This document shows, piece by piece, positions 55,424 through 64,000 of a stretch of 64,000 bases of DNA (positions are counted from its first letter, which is position 1; every line of letters starts with the position of its first letter). The stretch comes from Aestuariivivens marinum (GTDB lineage: Bacteria > Bacteroidota > Bacteroidia > Flavobacteriales > Flavobacteriaceae), in NCBI RefSeq assembly GCF_022662175.1, contig NZ_JAKMCR010000003.1:124001-188000 (forward strand), in the 5' to 3' direction. A model generated the notes under the pieces. It had not been told where the DNA came from, did not search any database, and saw only the letters and a list, made by a program, of their open reading frames with translations. A program made the position numbers and the translations under genes.

Positions 55424-58258
55424 CTAATACCACCGTCTTCTAAATAAACCTAGTAAGACCTGCGGATCTACTGTGAACTTAAACCTTATTTTTTGATCAT
55501 AGTTAGGTTGTCCAATTTCCCAACCCAAATTGGAGTAAATTGGGAAATAAACTTCAAAATAATCGGTCACAAGATTAACTCTAATCCCTGAATCGTAAAC
55601 AAATTTTGGATTATTTCCCCTATTTTTTACTAACCCAATGTCGCCATAAGCCAAAATATAATTCCAGAGTGTAGTACTGGAATTTAATGTTGTAATCCAT
55701 TGGTTAGCAAAAGGAGTATCCAATTTCGATTTAAACCTGCCTTCGGCATCAATGTACTGCTGACTAAAAATCCCTGAGCTTTCAGACCTGCCCAAATATG
55801 CATAATCAAACAAATAATCTGTTGGTCTGTCAAGTGCAAAACTAAAATAGTCCGATGTGGGGTCGTTATTGTTAGTTATAAAAGCTCCTGCAAAAAGATT
55901 CAAATTTAATTGCCTATTGCTTTCAAACAGCTTCCTGTACTCATAATTAAACGATAGTTTGCTAAAGTGCTTTGCAGCTTGAAAATCAATAAACCATTTG
56001 TTGAAATGAATTAAATTATCGTTGGAATGGATGTATTTTGTATTAAAGACACTGTAATTAGGTTCTGATGAACTTAATGTGCTATTTGGATCATTGTCCC
56101 TATTTATATCTACATACCTAAAGATTAGAGCTTGTCTTTTATTTGATCTAAAATCGTTCTTTTGCCTAAACAATAGTGTAACCGAGGGAATAAATTGCCT
56201 AACAAATAAGTCTTCAGCATAAGATGTGTAACCACTTCTAACACCGTAGTTTAATAAATATAAATTACTGTTTTCAAAATAATGTTCCATAGATATGGCT
56301 GCAGCTCCAGTAAGAGATTTTGATCTAAATGAATATTTAGGCGCAATCTTATAATTAAAACGTTTTCTTAGTAATGCAGTATTGTAGAATCGCATACCTA
56401 ATGTAATTCCATCGTATATATTATTAAACTCGGCAAGTGGTAGTAGAAATACTTGGTTGTAATGTGGGTCTTCAACATCCTTAATTAATCTAAACTGAAG
56501 CGGTTTATTGTTGAAGAAAAATCCCTTTAATGATTTCCAATTATCTCTTAAATTAATTTCAGGGATAGTTTTTTCATAGTTTAAGACCAATTTGTTGACG
56601 TTTTGTTTGGGTATTGAAATGGTTTTACTTTCACTAATGTTTTCAACCCATATTTTAGAAATAATACTGTCGTTATTAAGCGAGTAAAGTGATACAGGCA
56701 TACTGTTATGACGTTTGTTCTTAATAGTAAGTGTTATCGAATCATCACTTTTTTTGACATTCTTAATTCTAAAATCTATTTTTTTTCGTGTATTTAAATA
56801 GTCTGTAAAAAACCAATCGATATCTTTTGTAGTTCTAGATCTTATGTGCGTTTCAAAGGCCTTTGTTGTTGTTGGTTTTAGTTTCGTTTCTTTTAAAAAA
56901 GCGGTTAAGCCTTCTTCTACTATATTGGAATTTATGAAATCATCTAAATACTTTAAGCCAACCCCTGCTTTATATTTATTAGCAATATTTTTATTGAATT
57001 TTAATAATGAATCTTTTGCCATTGTTAACGGCTGATCTCTATTGGTCCTAGCCATAAGCATATATGCAAACATATATTTTTCATTAAATTTCATATTAGC
57101 TGCATGAAACGACCGGATACCCCAAAAACCTGAAATTGAGCCCAAAAACTTCATGTTGGGATAATGGTCATCAACATATTTCATTAAATAATAAATTTGT
57201 ATAGCGTCCAATAACCATTGATCTTTTCTAGGATTTACAAGTAATGTGTTTTCTAAATAATTGTGTAAAGCTATTTTTAATAGGTTTAATTCATATTGAA
57301 AATGATTAGGATACGGTTTTATGAATTTTGGTAAAAAGTTTAGTCCGTAAATAGGATCTTTTATAAAATCGATTTGTGAAACAATTAGTTTCTCGTGTGG
57401 ATAATCTCCTAAATTTTTGATGATAAACTCGGTAACTTTGTCTGTTATAATTGCTTTGTCTATAGATTCAAGACCTTCATCATCAATACTGGAAATTAGT
57501 GAAAACCCATTAGATTCAATTTTGTCAAAAATTTTAGTTTTATTCAAATAAAGTCTTGTGTTTACTCTATCTCTTCCACTTAGCTTAACTATGCGATTCT
57601 TTTCAGTGTCTTCCAGTGTATTGTCAATATTTAATTCTGATGTTAAATAATAGGCTTTTGGAAATTCTATCTCTAAACTAAGATTAGCTTTTGGAATGTA
57701 TAAATCATCTAGGTTTTTATTACTAAAATAGTGCCATATCCCATCGTAAACTGCAGGTGTGATATACCAATACTTTAGGTTTATGTCGCCTTCTGGTGTT
57801 ATACCGTAATTAGTAAATTTATCATTTGGAATTCTTACTAGATATTTTAAGGTTATAGTATAGGATGCCTGTGGATATAAAGGTGTTTTAAGATCTACTT
57901 TAACGACATCTATTTGTCCTTTAAGCTGTTGATAGGTTATGTCTTGATTGTTTTGTTTTATAGAAGTTATTACAGAATAACCTCGATCTTCATTTTTTGC
58001 CAAATGAAAATCGTTGATATATTCATCAGCTATTCTTGTGGCTAGGGCTGTTTTTTTTGTAGCATAACTATTATTCCAATCATTTAAAAAAATGGTCTTT
58101 AAAGTGTCTTGTGTAGTGTTGGTATAGGTAATTTGTTGCTTTATGGATATTTGTCTGTTTTCAACATCAAATTTAGCCTTTACATGAATTTTGTCTTGAC
58201 AAAGCGCTAAAAAGGGTAGTAAAAAAAATAATAGTATTCTAGGAAAATCTTGTTTCAA
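55424..58258 (-). CDS. Exported M1-peptidase-like protein with degenerate active site and C-terminal outer-membrane barrel
   Basis: 944 residues from a TTG start; an in-frame TAA two codons upstream excludes an earlier start. A signal peptide (residues 1-20) precedes an M1-aminopeptidase-like N-terminal beta domain ('DVENRQISIKQQITYTNTT') and a catalytic-like domain. At the expected HExxH the sequence is His332-Asn-Tyr-Leu-Glu336, and the WLxEG motif is Trp348-Leu-Leu-Asp-Ala, so zinc binding is probably lost. From ~600 on, alternating strands and a terminal 'FRRRWY' indicate an outer-membrane beta-barrel. The fold is therefore peptidase-derived but probably acts as a binding or export module (inference). 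Confidence 0.8.
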   Translation of the reverse strand: MKQDFPRILLFFLLPFLALCQDKIHVKAKFDVENRQISIKQQITYTNTTQDTLKTIFLNDWNNSYATKKTALATRIADEYINDFHLAKNEDRGYSVITSIKQNNQDITYQQLKGQIDVVKVDLKTPLYPQASYTITLKYLVRIPNDKFTNYGITPEGDINLKYWYITPAVYDGIWHYFSNKNLDDLYIPKANLSLEIEFPKAYYLTSELNIDNTLEDTEKNRIVKLSGRDRVNTRLYLNKTKIFDKIESNGFSLISSIDDEGLESIDKAIITDKVTEFIIKNLGDYPHEKLIVSQIDFIKDPIYGLNFLPKFIKPYPNHFQYELNLLKIALHNYLENTLLVNPRKDQWLLDAIQIYYLMKYVDDHYPNMKFLGSISGFWGIRSFHAANMKFNEKYMFAYMLMARTNRDQPLTMAKDSLLKFNKNIANKYKAGVGLKYLDDFINSNIVEEGLTAFLKETKLKPTTTKAFETHIRSRTTKDIDWFFTDYLNTRKKIDFRIKNVKKSDDSITLTIKNKRHNSMPVSLYSLNNDSIISKIWVENISESKTISIPKQNVNKLVLNYEKTIPEINLRDNWKSLKGFFFNNKPLQFRLIKDVEDPHYNQVFLLPLAEFNNIYDGITLGMRFYNTALLRKRFNYKIAPKYSFRSKSLTGAAAISMEHYFENSNLYLLNYGVRSGYTSYAEDLFVRQFIPSVTLLFRQKNDFRSNKRQALIFRYVDINRDNDPNSTLSSSEPNYSVFNTKYIHSNDNLIHFNKWFIDFQAAKHFSKLSFNYEYRKLFESNRQLNLNLFAGAFITNNNDPTSDYFSFALDRPTDYLFDYAYLGRSESSGIFSQQYIDAEGRFKSKLDTPFANQWITTLNSSTTLWNYILAYGDIGLVKNRGNNPKFVYDSGIRVNLVTDYFEVYFPIYSNLGWEIGQPNYDQKIRFKFTVDPQVLLGLFRRRWY

Positions 58259-58365
58259 TTTTTATTAGCATTTGGGCTGTAAACGATTTGGTAAAAGGCA
58301 TTGCAATATAGCGAAATATATCTTCTAAGGGTTTTAATTCAATAAAACTATAGAGAATTGAAAAC

Positions 58366-59055
58366 TTAGAAGTTTGGACTTAAGCGATACTCTTTGTAGA
58401 ATGAATCCAATATTTCAATAACTTCATTTTCATTGTCCACAAGGTGTATTAAATCCAAATCTGTAACACTTATATTTGAAAACTTCAAAAGTAATGTTTC
58501 TTTGATCCATTGTATTAGACCTTCCCAAAACTCGGAACCAACCAGTATTATTGGAAACTTTTCAATTTTTTTAGTTTGAATAAGCGTCATAGCTTCAAAC
58601 AATTCGTCTAATGTGCCAAAACCACCTGGCATAACCACAAATCCTTGCGAATATTTAACAAACATTACCTTTCTAACAAAAAAATAATCGAAATCCAGAC
58701 TTTTGTCATGATCTATATAAGGATTATCATGCTGTTCAAAAGGTAATTCAATGTTTAATCCAACGGACGTACCTTCTCCTAAATGAGCACCTTTGTTTCC
58801 TGCTTCCATAATACCTGGACCACCTCCGGTAATGATTCCATAGCCAGACTCTACAATTTTTCTAGCCACTCTCTCAGCTAATTTGTAGTATTTATGTTCA
58901 GGTTTTGTGCGAGCAGAACCAAAAATAGAAATGCAAGGACCTATTTGACTCATTTTTTCAAAACCATTGACGAATTCACCCATAATTTTAAAAATGGCCC
59001 AAGAATCATTTGTTTTAATTTCGTTCCATCCTTTTCTACGTTGTTCTTTTCTCAT
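58366..59055 (-). CDS. LOG-family (TIGR00730) Rossmann-fold nucleotide hydrolase
   Basis: A 229-residue protein with the lysine-decarboxylase-like/LOG fold. Motifs 'ISIFGSARTKPEHKYYKLAERVARKI', 'GIITGGGPGIMEAGNKGA' and 'VVMPGGFGTLDELFEAMTLIQTKKI' (PGGxGTxxE) are those of phosphoribohydrolases that release bases from nucleoside 5'-monophosphates (cytokinin-activating LOG in plants, PpnN-like in bacteria). The N-terminal ~35 residues precede the fold. In bacteria the role is purine-nucleotide salvage or regulation. Lysine decarboxylase is an outdated name. Confidence 0.93.
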   Translation of the reverse strand: MRKEQRRKGWNEIKTNDSWAIFKIMGEFVNGFEKMSQIGPCISIFGSARTKPEHKYYKLAERVARKIVESGYGIITGGGPGIMEAGNKGAHLGEGTSVGLNIELPFEQHDNPYIDHDKSLDFDYFFVRKVMFVKYSQGFVVMPGGFGTLDELFEAMTLIQTKKIEKFPIILVGSEFWEGLIQWIKETLLLKFSNISVTDLDLIHLVDNENEVIEILDSFYKEYRLSPNF

Positions 59056-59154
59056 ATTTTAGTAGCAAGTTTTATTTTAAGTTCTAAGTGATATTAATAA
59101 GTGATATCATATAATTTGGCTATCATTTTTTAAAGTAGTTACACAAGTTTGGTT

Positions 59155-60390
59155 TTACATAACTATTCCGTTAATAATGACTTTATCAATATGGTTTTCA
59201 CCAAAAGCATAAGGTAAATAGTTATAACTAGGCACTTCTTTGGTGATTATTATGTTGGCTTTTTTTCCAATGCTAATACTACCATAATCCGTTGAACATC
59301 CCATAGCATAGGCTCCATTAATTGTAGCAGCATTAATAGCTTCCTCTGGGGTCATTTTCATTTTAATACAAGCAGTGCTAACCACAAAATTCATATTACC
59401 ACTTGGAGTAGATCCTGGATTGTAATCGGTTGCTAAAGCCAATGGTAAACCAGCATCAATTATTTTTCTTGCAGGGGTGTATGGAATACTTAAGAAATAA
59501 GAGCAGGAAGGTAATGCTACAGGCATGGTTTTGGAACCTTTCAAGGCCTCAATATCTTCATCGTTCAATTCTTCAAGATGGTCAACACTCAGTGCCCCGT
59601 ATTTAACAGCAAGTGCAACACCACCAAAAGCGTTAAACTGGTTGACATGTATTTTAGGAATGAGGCCATAATTTTTTCCTGCAACCATTATTTGTTCTGT
59701 ATCTTCTAAAGAAAAATAGCCCTTTTCACAAAAAGCATCAATATAATCTGCTAAGCCTTCTTCCATAACCACAGGAAGCATATCACTTACAATATGTTGT
59801 AGATATCCTTTTTTATCATCTTTGAATTTTTTTGGAAGGGCGTGGGCTCCTAAAAAAGTAGCTTTTATTTTTATAGGAACACTATCCCTTATTTTTCTAA
59901 TGACCCTAAGCATTTTTAATTCGGATTCCAAAGAAAGACCATAACCAGATTTAATTTCTAGGACTCCCGTTCCCATCTTAATAACCTGGTTTACCCTTTT
60001 TATGGATTGCTCGAACAAATCATTTTCACTAGTATTTCCTAATATTTTGGCAGAATTTAGGATACCACCACCACGATTTGCAATTTCTTCATAACTTAAT
60101 CCATTAATCCTGTCTACAAATTCCTGTTCACGATTACCAGCATAAACGATATGGCTATGAGAATCGCACCAGGTTGGTAGAACAAGCTTACCAGTGGCAT
60201 CAATTGTTTTGTCTGTTTCTATGTTAGGGCATTCAGACATAGGACCATATTTTACAATACGATCGTTTACAATTAATATATAGGCATTTTTTATTGTAGG
60301 AAGTATACCCATATCTTTTCCACAGACAATTTCTATGGCTTTATCCCTAACTTGTAAAAGTTCTTTTATATTAACAATAAGTAATTTCAT
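59155..60390 (-). CDS. hutI: Imidazolonepropionase
   Basis: A 411-residue amidohydrolase that opens the imidazolone ring in histidine degradation to give N-formimino-L-glutamate. Zinc ligands appear in 'WCDSHSHIVYAGNRE' (HxH), 'HVNQFNAFGG' and 'LATDYNPGSTPSGN', with 'GTGVLEIKSGYGLSLESELKMLR' and 'AFCEKGYFSLED' as family hallmarks. Other hut genes (hutH, hutU, hutG) are not adjacent, though the FGase-fold gene at 47.6 kb might be thought of as HutG. The Crp-type regulator gene is divergent from it, 161 bases away. Confidence 0.96.
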   Translation of the reverse strand: MKLLIVNIKELLQVRDKAIEIVCGKDMGILPTIKNAYILIVNDRIVKYGPMSECPNIETDKTIDATGKLVLPTWCDSHSHIVYAGNREQEFVDRINGLSYEEIANRGGGILNSAKILGNTSENDLFEQSIKRVNQVIKMGTGVLEIKSGYGLSLESELKMLRVIRKIRDSVPIKIKATFLGAHALPKKFKDDKKGYLQHIVSDMLPVVMEEGLADYIDAFCEKGYFSLEDTEQIMVAGKNYGLIPKIHVNQFNAFGGVALAVKYGALSVDHLEELNDEDIEALKGSKTMPVALPSCSYFLSIPYTPARKIIDAGLPLALATDYNPGSTPSGNMNFVVSTACIKMKMTPEEAINAATINGAYAMGCSTDYGSISIGKKANIIITKEVPSYNYLPYAFGENHIDKVIINGIVM

Positions 60391-60551
60391 TAATTGATAT
60401 TTAGAGTAGTTATTTTATAGTGTTATAATGTTTTAAATTTAAAACTAACAATAATAGTTCAAATTTAGGAACAATATAATAATTTCACTAACTTTAACTA
60501 ATGTATAGATAAATATCTAAAAGGTTGTTTTAAATACTTTAAACAGGATTC

Positions 60552-61130
60552 ATGAGTAACAAAAATTTTGACTTTTTAAATTCCATTACTGATATTTCTG
60601 AAGATATTTTTGAAGAACTAAAAAGTATTTCTGTATTTAGGGAGGTTCCTGAAGGCACACAGCTAGTAAAACTTAATGAAGTTCCCACCAAGATATACAT
60701 GTTAGTTTCTGGATTAATTAGATGTTATTTAATAACTGAAGAAGGTAAAGAGTATAATAAGAGTTTTTATTTACCAATATCTTTTGTTGCTTCATTAACA
60801 GCCCTAATAAGAAAAAAGCCTTCCTTGTTTGTTTTTGAAACCCTTGGAGATTGCAAAATATACGAAATAGAATATGCTAAACTAATGACGTTATGTAAAA
60901 ACAATATTCAATTAAGTGCGCTTTATGCAAAAGTTTTGGAAGTTGTTTATACAAAATATGAAAAACGTTTGGTTGAACTTATTTCATTGGATGCCAAAGG
61001 CCGCTATTTGGCGTTGCGTAGACAAATACCCAATTTAGATACTATTATCCCTCAGTACCATATCGCTTCTTTCCTTGGTATTACCCCAGTACAATTAAGC
61101 AGAATTAGAAAAAAAATTGACACGGATTAA
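60552..61130 (+). CDS. Crp/Fnr-family transcriptional regulator
   Basis: 192 residues. An N-terminal cyclic-nucleotide-binding-like barrel ('ISVFREVPEGTQLVKLNEVPTKIYMLVSGLIRCYLITEEGKEYNKSFYLP', residues ~30-80) connects through a long dimerisation helix (~105-140) to a C-terminal helix-turn-helix ('QYHIASFLGITPVQLSRIRKKI'). The Fnr cysteines and the cAMP-binding Arg/Ser motif are absent, as in most Bacteroidota members, so the effector is unknown. It is divergent from hutI, making hutI a possible target (inference). Confidence 0.9.
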   Translation: MSNKNFDFLNSITDISEDIFEELKSISVFREVPEGTQLVKLNEVPTKIYMLVSGLIRCYLITEEGKEYNKSFYLPISFVASLTALIRKKPSLFVFETLGDCKIYEIEYAKLMTLCKNNIQLSALYAKVLEVVYTKYEKRLVELISLDAKGRYLALRRQIPNLDTIIPQYHIASFLGITPVQLSRIRKKIDTD

Positions 61131-61217
61131 CATTTGTTAACAAGAATGTGTTTTTTAAACTATAAATTTAACCCGATTTCTTTTTATGATTAAAAGGATT
61201 GATAGCTAACCAACCAA

Positions 61218-61257
61218 AAAAAACAGGCAATATCAATTTGAGTAATGCCTGTTTTTT
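61218..61257. terminator. Bidirectional terminator between the Crp-type gene and fumC
   Basis: AAAAAACAGGCA (61218-61229) pairs with TGCCTGTTTTTT (61246-61257), 12-bp stem, between convergent genes, with a U-tract on both strands. Confidence 0.88.
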
Positions 61258-61272
61258 ATTTTTTAAACAAAA

Positions 61273-62670
61273 TTATTTTAAACTACCAACCATGTCTTCG
61301 GGTTTAACCCAAGCATCATAGTCTTCTTCTGTAACGTAACCTAAATTAATGGCTTCCTCTTTAAGTGTAGTACCATTTTTATGCGCTGTATTGGCAATTT
61401 CAGCAGCTTTGTAATAGCCAATCTTAGTGTTTAAAGCAGTTACCAACATCAATGAATTATTAACTAATTTTTTAATTACATCATGATTTGGCTCTATACC
61501 TATAGCACAATTAACATCAAAACTAACACATGCGTCTCCTAATAACTGTGCAGATTGTATAACATTTGCTGCCATTACAGGTTTAAAGACATTGAGTTCG
61601 TAATGGCCTTGTAAACCACCTACAGACACAGCAACATCGTTACCCATAATCTGGGCGCAAACCATAGTTAAGGCTTCAGATTGGGTGGGATTGACTTTTC
61701 CAGGCATAATGGAACTTCCTGGTTCATTAGCAGGAATAATAATTTCCCCAATGCCAGAACGTGGTCCAGAAGCCATTAAGCGAATGTCGTTGGCTATTTT
61801 ATTTAAGGAAACTGCTAATTGCTTTAATGCACCATGTGTTTCAACCAAAGCATCATGGGCAGCTAAGGCTTCAAATTTATTAGGGGCTGTTACAAAAGGT
61901 AGTGCTGTAAATTTTGCAATATATTCAGCAACACGTTTGCTGTAACCCTTAGGGGTATTTAAACCGGTACCTACTGCTGTGCCACCTAAAGCTAACTCAC
62001 TTAAATGCGGTAAAGTATTATGTAAAGCTTTTAAGCCATGATCTAATTGAGCTACATATCCAGAAAGTTCTTGTCCTAAAGTTAAAGGGGTAGCATCCAT
62101 TAAATGAGTGCGTCCAATTTTAACTACATTATTAAAGGCTTCCGATTTTTTCATTAAGGTGTCTCGCAATTGTTTTACACCCGGAATGGTAGTTTCAACT
62201 ATTTTTTTATAGGCAGCAATATGCATTCCTGTAGGGAACGTGTCGTTTGATGATTGTGATTTATTAACATCGTCGTTGGGCTGTATTACTTTTTCATCCT
62301 CTCCAATTACTTTTCCTGCTAGTTGTTGGGCTCTATTAGCTATTACTTCATTTACATTCATGTTACTTTGTGTGCCAGAACCAGTCTGCCATATAACCAA
62401 TGGAAATTGGTCATCGTGTTTGCCAGCTAATATTTCATCACAAACGTTAGCAATTAAATCCCTTTTTTCAATTGGTAAAACACCTAACTCACAGTTTGTA
62501 AATGCAGCTGCTTTTTTAAGATAGGCAAAGCCATAAATTATTTCTAACGGCATTGAAGCTGAAGCTCCAATTTTAAAGTTATTCCTAGAGCGCTCTGTTT
62601 GAGCTCCCCAAAGTTTATCTGCAGGTACTTTTACCTCGCCCATTGTGTCTTTTTCTATTCTATAACTCAT
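61273..62670 (-). CDS. fumC: Class II fumarate hydratase
   Basis: A 465-residue fumarase of the TCA cycle, oxygen-stable, homotetrameric. The start '[30 protein letters not shown]' and the signature '[20 protein letters not shown]' (catalytic Ser loop) are diagnostic, with '[19 protein letters not shown]' and '[16 protein letters not shown]' (catalytic His) in place. Length is normal. A TAACTTTG -7-like box lies at 62697-62704 on the minus strand. Confidence 0.97.
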   Translation of the reverse strand: MSYRIEKDTMGEVKVPADKLWGAQTERSRNNFKIGASASMPLEIIYGFAYLKKAAAFTNCELGVLPIEKRDLIANVCDEILAGKHDDQFPLVIWQTGSGTQSNMNVNEVIANRAQQLAGKVIGEDEKVIQPNDDVNKSQSSNDTFPTGMHIAAYKKIVETTIPGVKQLRDTLMKKSEAFNNVVKIGRTHLMDATPLTLGQELSGYVAQLDHGLKALHNTLPHLSELALGGTAVGTGLNTPKGYSKRVAEYIAKFTALPFVTAPNKFEALAAHDALVETHGALKQLAVSLNKIANDIRLMASGPRSGIGEIIIPANEPGSSIMPGKVNPTQSEALTMVCAQIMGNDVAVSVGGLQGHYELNVFKPVMAANVIQSAQLLGDACVSFDVNCAIGIEPNHDVIKKLVNNSLMLVTALNTKIGYYKAAEIANTAHKNGTTLKEEAINLGYVTEEDYDAWVKPEDMVGSLK

Positions 62671-62846
62671 TGTTAAAATGATTTAGTTTTGAATTGCAAA
62701 GTTAATTGTTTTAATGTGTTTTGTTTTATGATATCTGTTAGTTTTTTTAGTTGAGTTTTAACACATATATAACAACAATTTTTTGGTCAGTCTTTTATAA
62801 TATACTAATTTAATAGGAATAAAAATTTAACATAAATATTTACATT

Positions 62847-63488
62847 ATGGCAACAATTAGATTAGGAGATGTAGCACCGAATTTTGATGCAAAATCTACA
62901 GAAGGGAATATTAATTTCCATGATTGGCTTGGTGATAGTTGGGGAGTTTTATTTTCGCATCCAGCAGATTATACACCTGTTTGCACTACAGAACTAGGTA
63001 CTGTGGCAAAGTATAAAGCAGATTTCGATAAAAGAAATGTTAAGGTTGTGGCCTTAAGTGTTGATGGCATAGAATCTCATAAGGGTTGGATAAATGATAT
63101 TAATGAGACACAAGGAACAACTGTAAATTTTCCAATTATAGCGGATGAGGATAGAAAGGTGTCTGTGTTGTATGATATGATCCATCCAAATGCGGATAGT
63201 CAATTAACTGTGCGTTCGGTGTTTGTTATAGCCCCTGATAAAACCGTTAAGTTAATTATTACTTATCCAGCATCAACTGGAAGGAATTTTGATGAATTAT
63301 TGAGAGTCATTGACTCATTGCAATTAACTGCATACCATAAGGTTGCGACACCGGCCAATTGGAATAATGGTGATGATTGTGTTGTTGTGCCTGCCGTAGC
63401 TACAGAAGACATACCCGATTTATTTCCAAAAGGCTTTAAGGAAGTTAAACCCTATTTGCGATTAACACCACAGCCCAATTTAAACTAG
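62847..63488 (+). CDS. Peroxiredoxin, 1-Cys Prx6 type
   Basis: 213 residues. The peroxidatic Cys46 lies in 'FSHPADYTPVCTTELGTVAKY', and the longer C-terminal domain ('TPANWNNGDDCVVVPAVATEDIPDLFPKGFKEVKPYLR') is characteristic of the Prx6 group. It reduces H2O2 and phospholipid or other organic hydroperoxides. A second Cys near residue 178 ('GDDCVVVP') could act as a resolving residue, as in some archaeal members. It is the third peroxide-removing enzyme in the window, after KatG and the 2-Cys peroxiredoxin. Confidence 0.95.
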   Translation: MATIRLGDVAPNFDAKSTEGNINFHDWLGDSWGVLFSHPADYTPVCTTELGTVAKYKADFDKRNVKVVALSVDGIESHKGWINDINETQGTTVNFPIIADEDRKVSVLYDMIHPNADSQLTVRSVFVIAPDKTVKLIITYPASTGRNFDELLRVIDSLQLTAYHKVATPANWNNGDDCVVVPAVATEDIPDLFPKGFKEVKPYLRLTPQPNLN

Positions 63489-63521
63489 TGAAAAACTCTG
63501 TTAATAAATTTTAGTTTGATA

Positions 63522-63552
63522 TTGTAAAACACATTGCTTTGCGTTATATTTG
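63522..63552 (+). promoter_or_regulatory. Bacteroidota-type promoter of the small membrane protein gene
   Basis: TTG (63522-63524), 20 bases, TATATTTG (63545-63552) matches the -33/-7 consensus. The predicted start point is near 63559, which rules out the upstream GTG/TTG-like starts and supports the ATG at 63580. Confidence 0.7.
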
Positions 63553-63579
63553 CGGCATATTAAAAAGATATTAACAGTT

Positions 63580-63756
63580 ATGTTCGAATTTGATCAATAT
63601 TTAGGCTTTTTAGCATTTTTAACCATATTAACTATTGGTTTTTGGTTGATGATATTTTTATTAACCTTTGTAATTCCTTACTGGATTGGAGGTTCATTAA
63701 TTGAAAGATTAAAGGAAATTAGGGAGGAAAAGAAAGCAAAGAGATTAAATTCTTAA
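63580..63756 (+). CDS. Small single-span membrane protein
   Basis: 58 residues: a short N-terminus ('MFEFDQYLG'), one long or hairpin hydrophobic stretch (residues ~10-37, 'FLAFLTILTIGFWLMIFLLTFVIPYWIGG'), and a charged basic tail ('ERLKEIREEKKAKRLN'). The positive C-terminus implies that end is cytoplasmic. It has its own promoter and terminator, so it is an independent gene. I do not recognise a family. Confidence 0.7.
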   Translation: MFEFDQYLGFLAFLTILTIGFWLMIFLLTFVIPYWIGGSLIERLKEIREEKKAKRLNS

Positions 63757-63772
63757 GCGTATTCAATTATAT

Positions 63773-63808
63773 AAAAAAGGGGACTAAAAAATTTAGCTCC
63801 CTTTTTTT
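63773..63808. terminator. Hairpin terminator after the small membrane protein gene
   Basis: AAAAAAGGGGACTAAA (63773-63788) pairs with TTTAGCTCCCTTTTTT (63792-63807) with a two-base mismatch near the middle, then T. It lies between convergent genes and may serve both. Confidence 0.8.
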
Positions 63809-63833
63809 ATGATTTTTACTAAACGATTTTATG

Positions 63834-64000
63834 TTACATTTCCATGTCTCCACCACCAAAACCATCTCCAGATCTTTCCGGTTTCTTTTTTTGATTGAAC
63901 CTATAGGTAAATGATACTTTTAGAATTCTACCACCTCTAAACTGCAAATCTCTTTTACTTGAAAAAGTTTCGGTATTTATATCTCCTTTATATCTTCTAC
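63834..64000 (-). CDS. C-terminal end of an outer-membrane beta-barrel (TonB-receptor-like) protein, partial
   Basis: The minus-strand frame that stops at 63834-63836 is open to the window end, giving about 55 residues. They read as final barrel strands: 'RRYKGDINTETFSSKRDLQF', 'GGRILKVSFTYRFNQKKKPE', then a Gly/Asp/Met tail ending 'GGGDMEM'. This is the usual end of Bacteroidota 'outer membrane beta-barrel family' / TonB-dependent receptors with a carboxypeptidase-like N-terminal domain. The rest lies beyond base 64000. Confidence 0.7.
   Translation of the reverse strand, partial: RRYKGDINTETFSSKRDLQFRGGRILKVSFTYRFNQKKKPERSGDGFGGGDMEM

Noticed and set aside
59089-59115. Short direct repeat AGTGATAT twice between the LOG gene and hutI
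   Set aside because: Only eight bases, in AT-rich spacer, and easily due to chance; not enough for a regulatory call.

Overview
The window is a stretch of chromosome from a member of the Bacteroidota, most likely a marine or soil member of the Flavobacteriaceae. The DNA is AT-rich and densely coding. Ribosome-binding sites of the AGGAGG type are almost absent. Several promoters match the Bacteroidota -33/-7 pattern (TTG, about 20 bases, TAnnTTTG). The gene content also fits: a Bacteroidota-type LptD, fused alpha/beta 2-oxoacid dehydrogenase E1, BshA of bacillithiol synthesis, a GH3/serine-hydrolase fusion, TonB-type proteins and many outer-membrane barrels. I see no phage, IS element, CRISPR array, rRNA or tRNA. 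This is housekeeping chromosome with a few accessory or decaying loci.

Layout. 1-2.7 kb: the 3' part of katG converges on a 2-Cys peroxiredoxin across a shared hairpin terminator. 2.7-8.8 kb: a NhaC-type antiporter, a Cys/Met-metabolism PLP enzyme divergent from an Lrp/AsnC regulator, an aldehyde dehydrogenase and an RluA-type pseudouridine synthase. 8.8-15.3 kb: a lipoprotein with inverted repeats in its leader, panB, an NTF2-like secreted protein, then two neighbouring genes that each carry one frameshift (a TonB C-terminal protein and a nitrilase), an FAD monooxygenase and L-serine dehydratase. 15.5-22.2 kb: dnaK with a palindrome and a promoter-like element upstream, an rRNA methyltransferase, a nitronate monooxygenase, a PPOX flavoprotein and a three-domain fasciclin lipoprotein. 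22.2-26.4 kb (minus strand): lptD, ridA and guaC. 26.6-33.5 kb (plus strand): cell-wall amidase, MCE protein, two heterodisulfide-reductase-like Fe-S proteins, two small conserved proteins and serB. 33.6-42.7 kb: GH3/beta-lactamase-fold fusion, bshA, a small barrel, a YdiJ-type FAD/Fe-S dehydrogenase and aroC. 42.7-49.6 kb (plus strand): three small proteins, a dicarboxylate symporter, then a run of GshB-like ATP-grasp ligase, two-domain sulfurtransferase, N-formylglutamate-amidohydrolase-fold protein and a DUF1704/QEGLA metallopeptidase. 49.6-62.7 kb (mostly minus strand): DCC thiol-oxidoreductase, Smr-less MutS2, a 2-oxoacid dehydrogenase E1 fusion, a barrel protein with a degenerate M1-peptidase-like domain, LOG protein, hutI, a Crp-family regulator (plus strand) and fumC. 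62.8-64 kb: a 1-Cys-type peroxiredoxin, a small membrane protein, and the end of an outer-membrane barrel protein.

How the genes fit together. Peroxide defence is well represented (katG, two peroxiredoxins), with bacillithiol (bshA) as a likely thiol buffer. Envelope biogenesis is a second theme: LptD, amidase, MCE protein, GH3/beta-lactamase fusion and barrels. The most intriguing block is 45.6-49.6 kb. It places an ATP-dependent amide-bond ligase next to two amide-bond hydrolases, one of them from the family that includes the eukaryotic tubulin detyrosinase MATCAP. This is a candidate add-and-remove system for a peptide or amino-acid tag. The second point of interest is the pair of adjacent single-base frameshifts at 11-12.3 kb.
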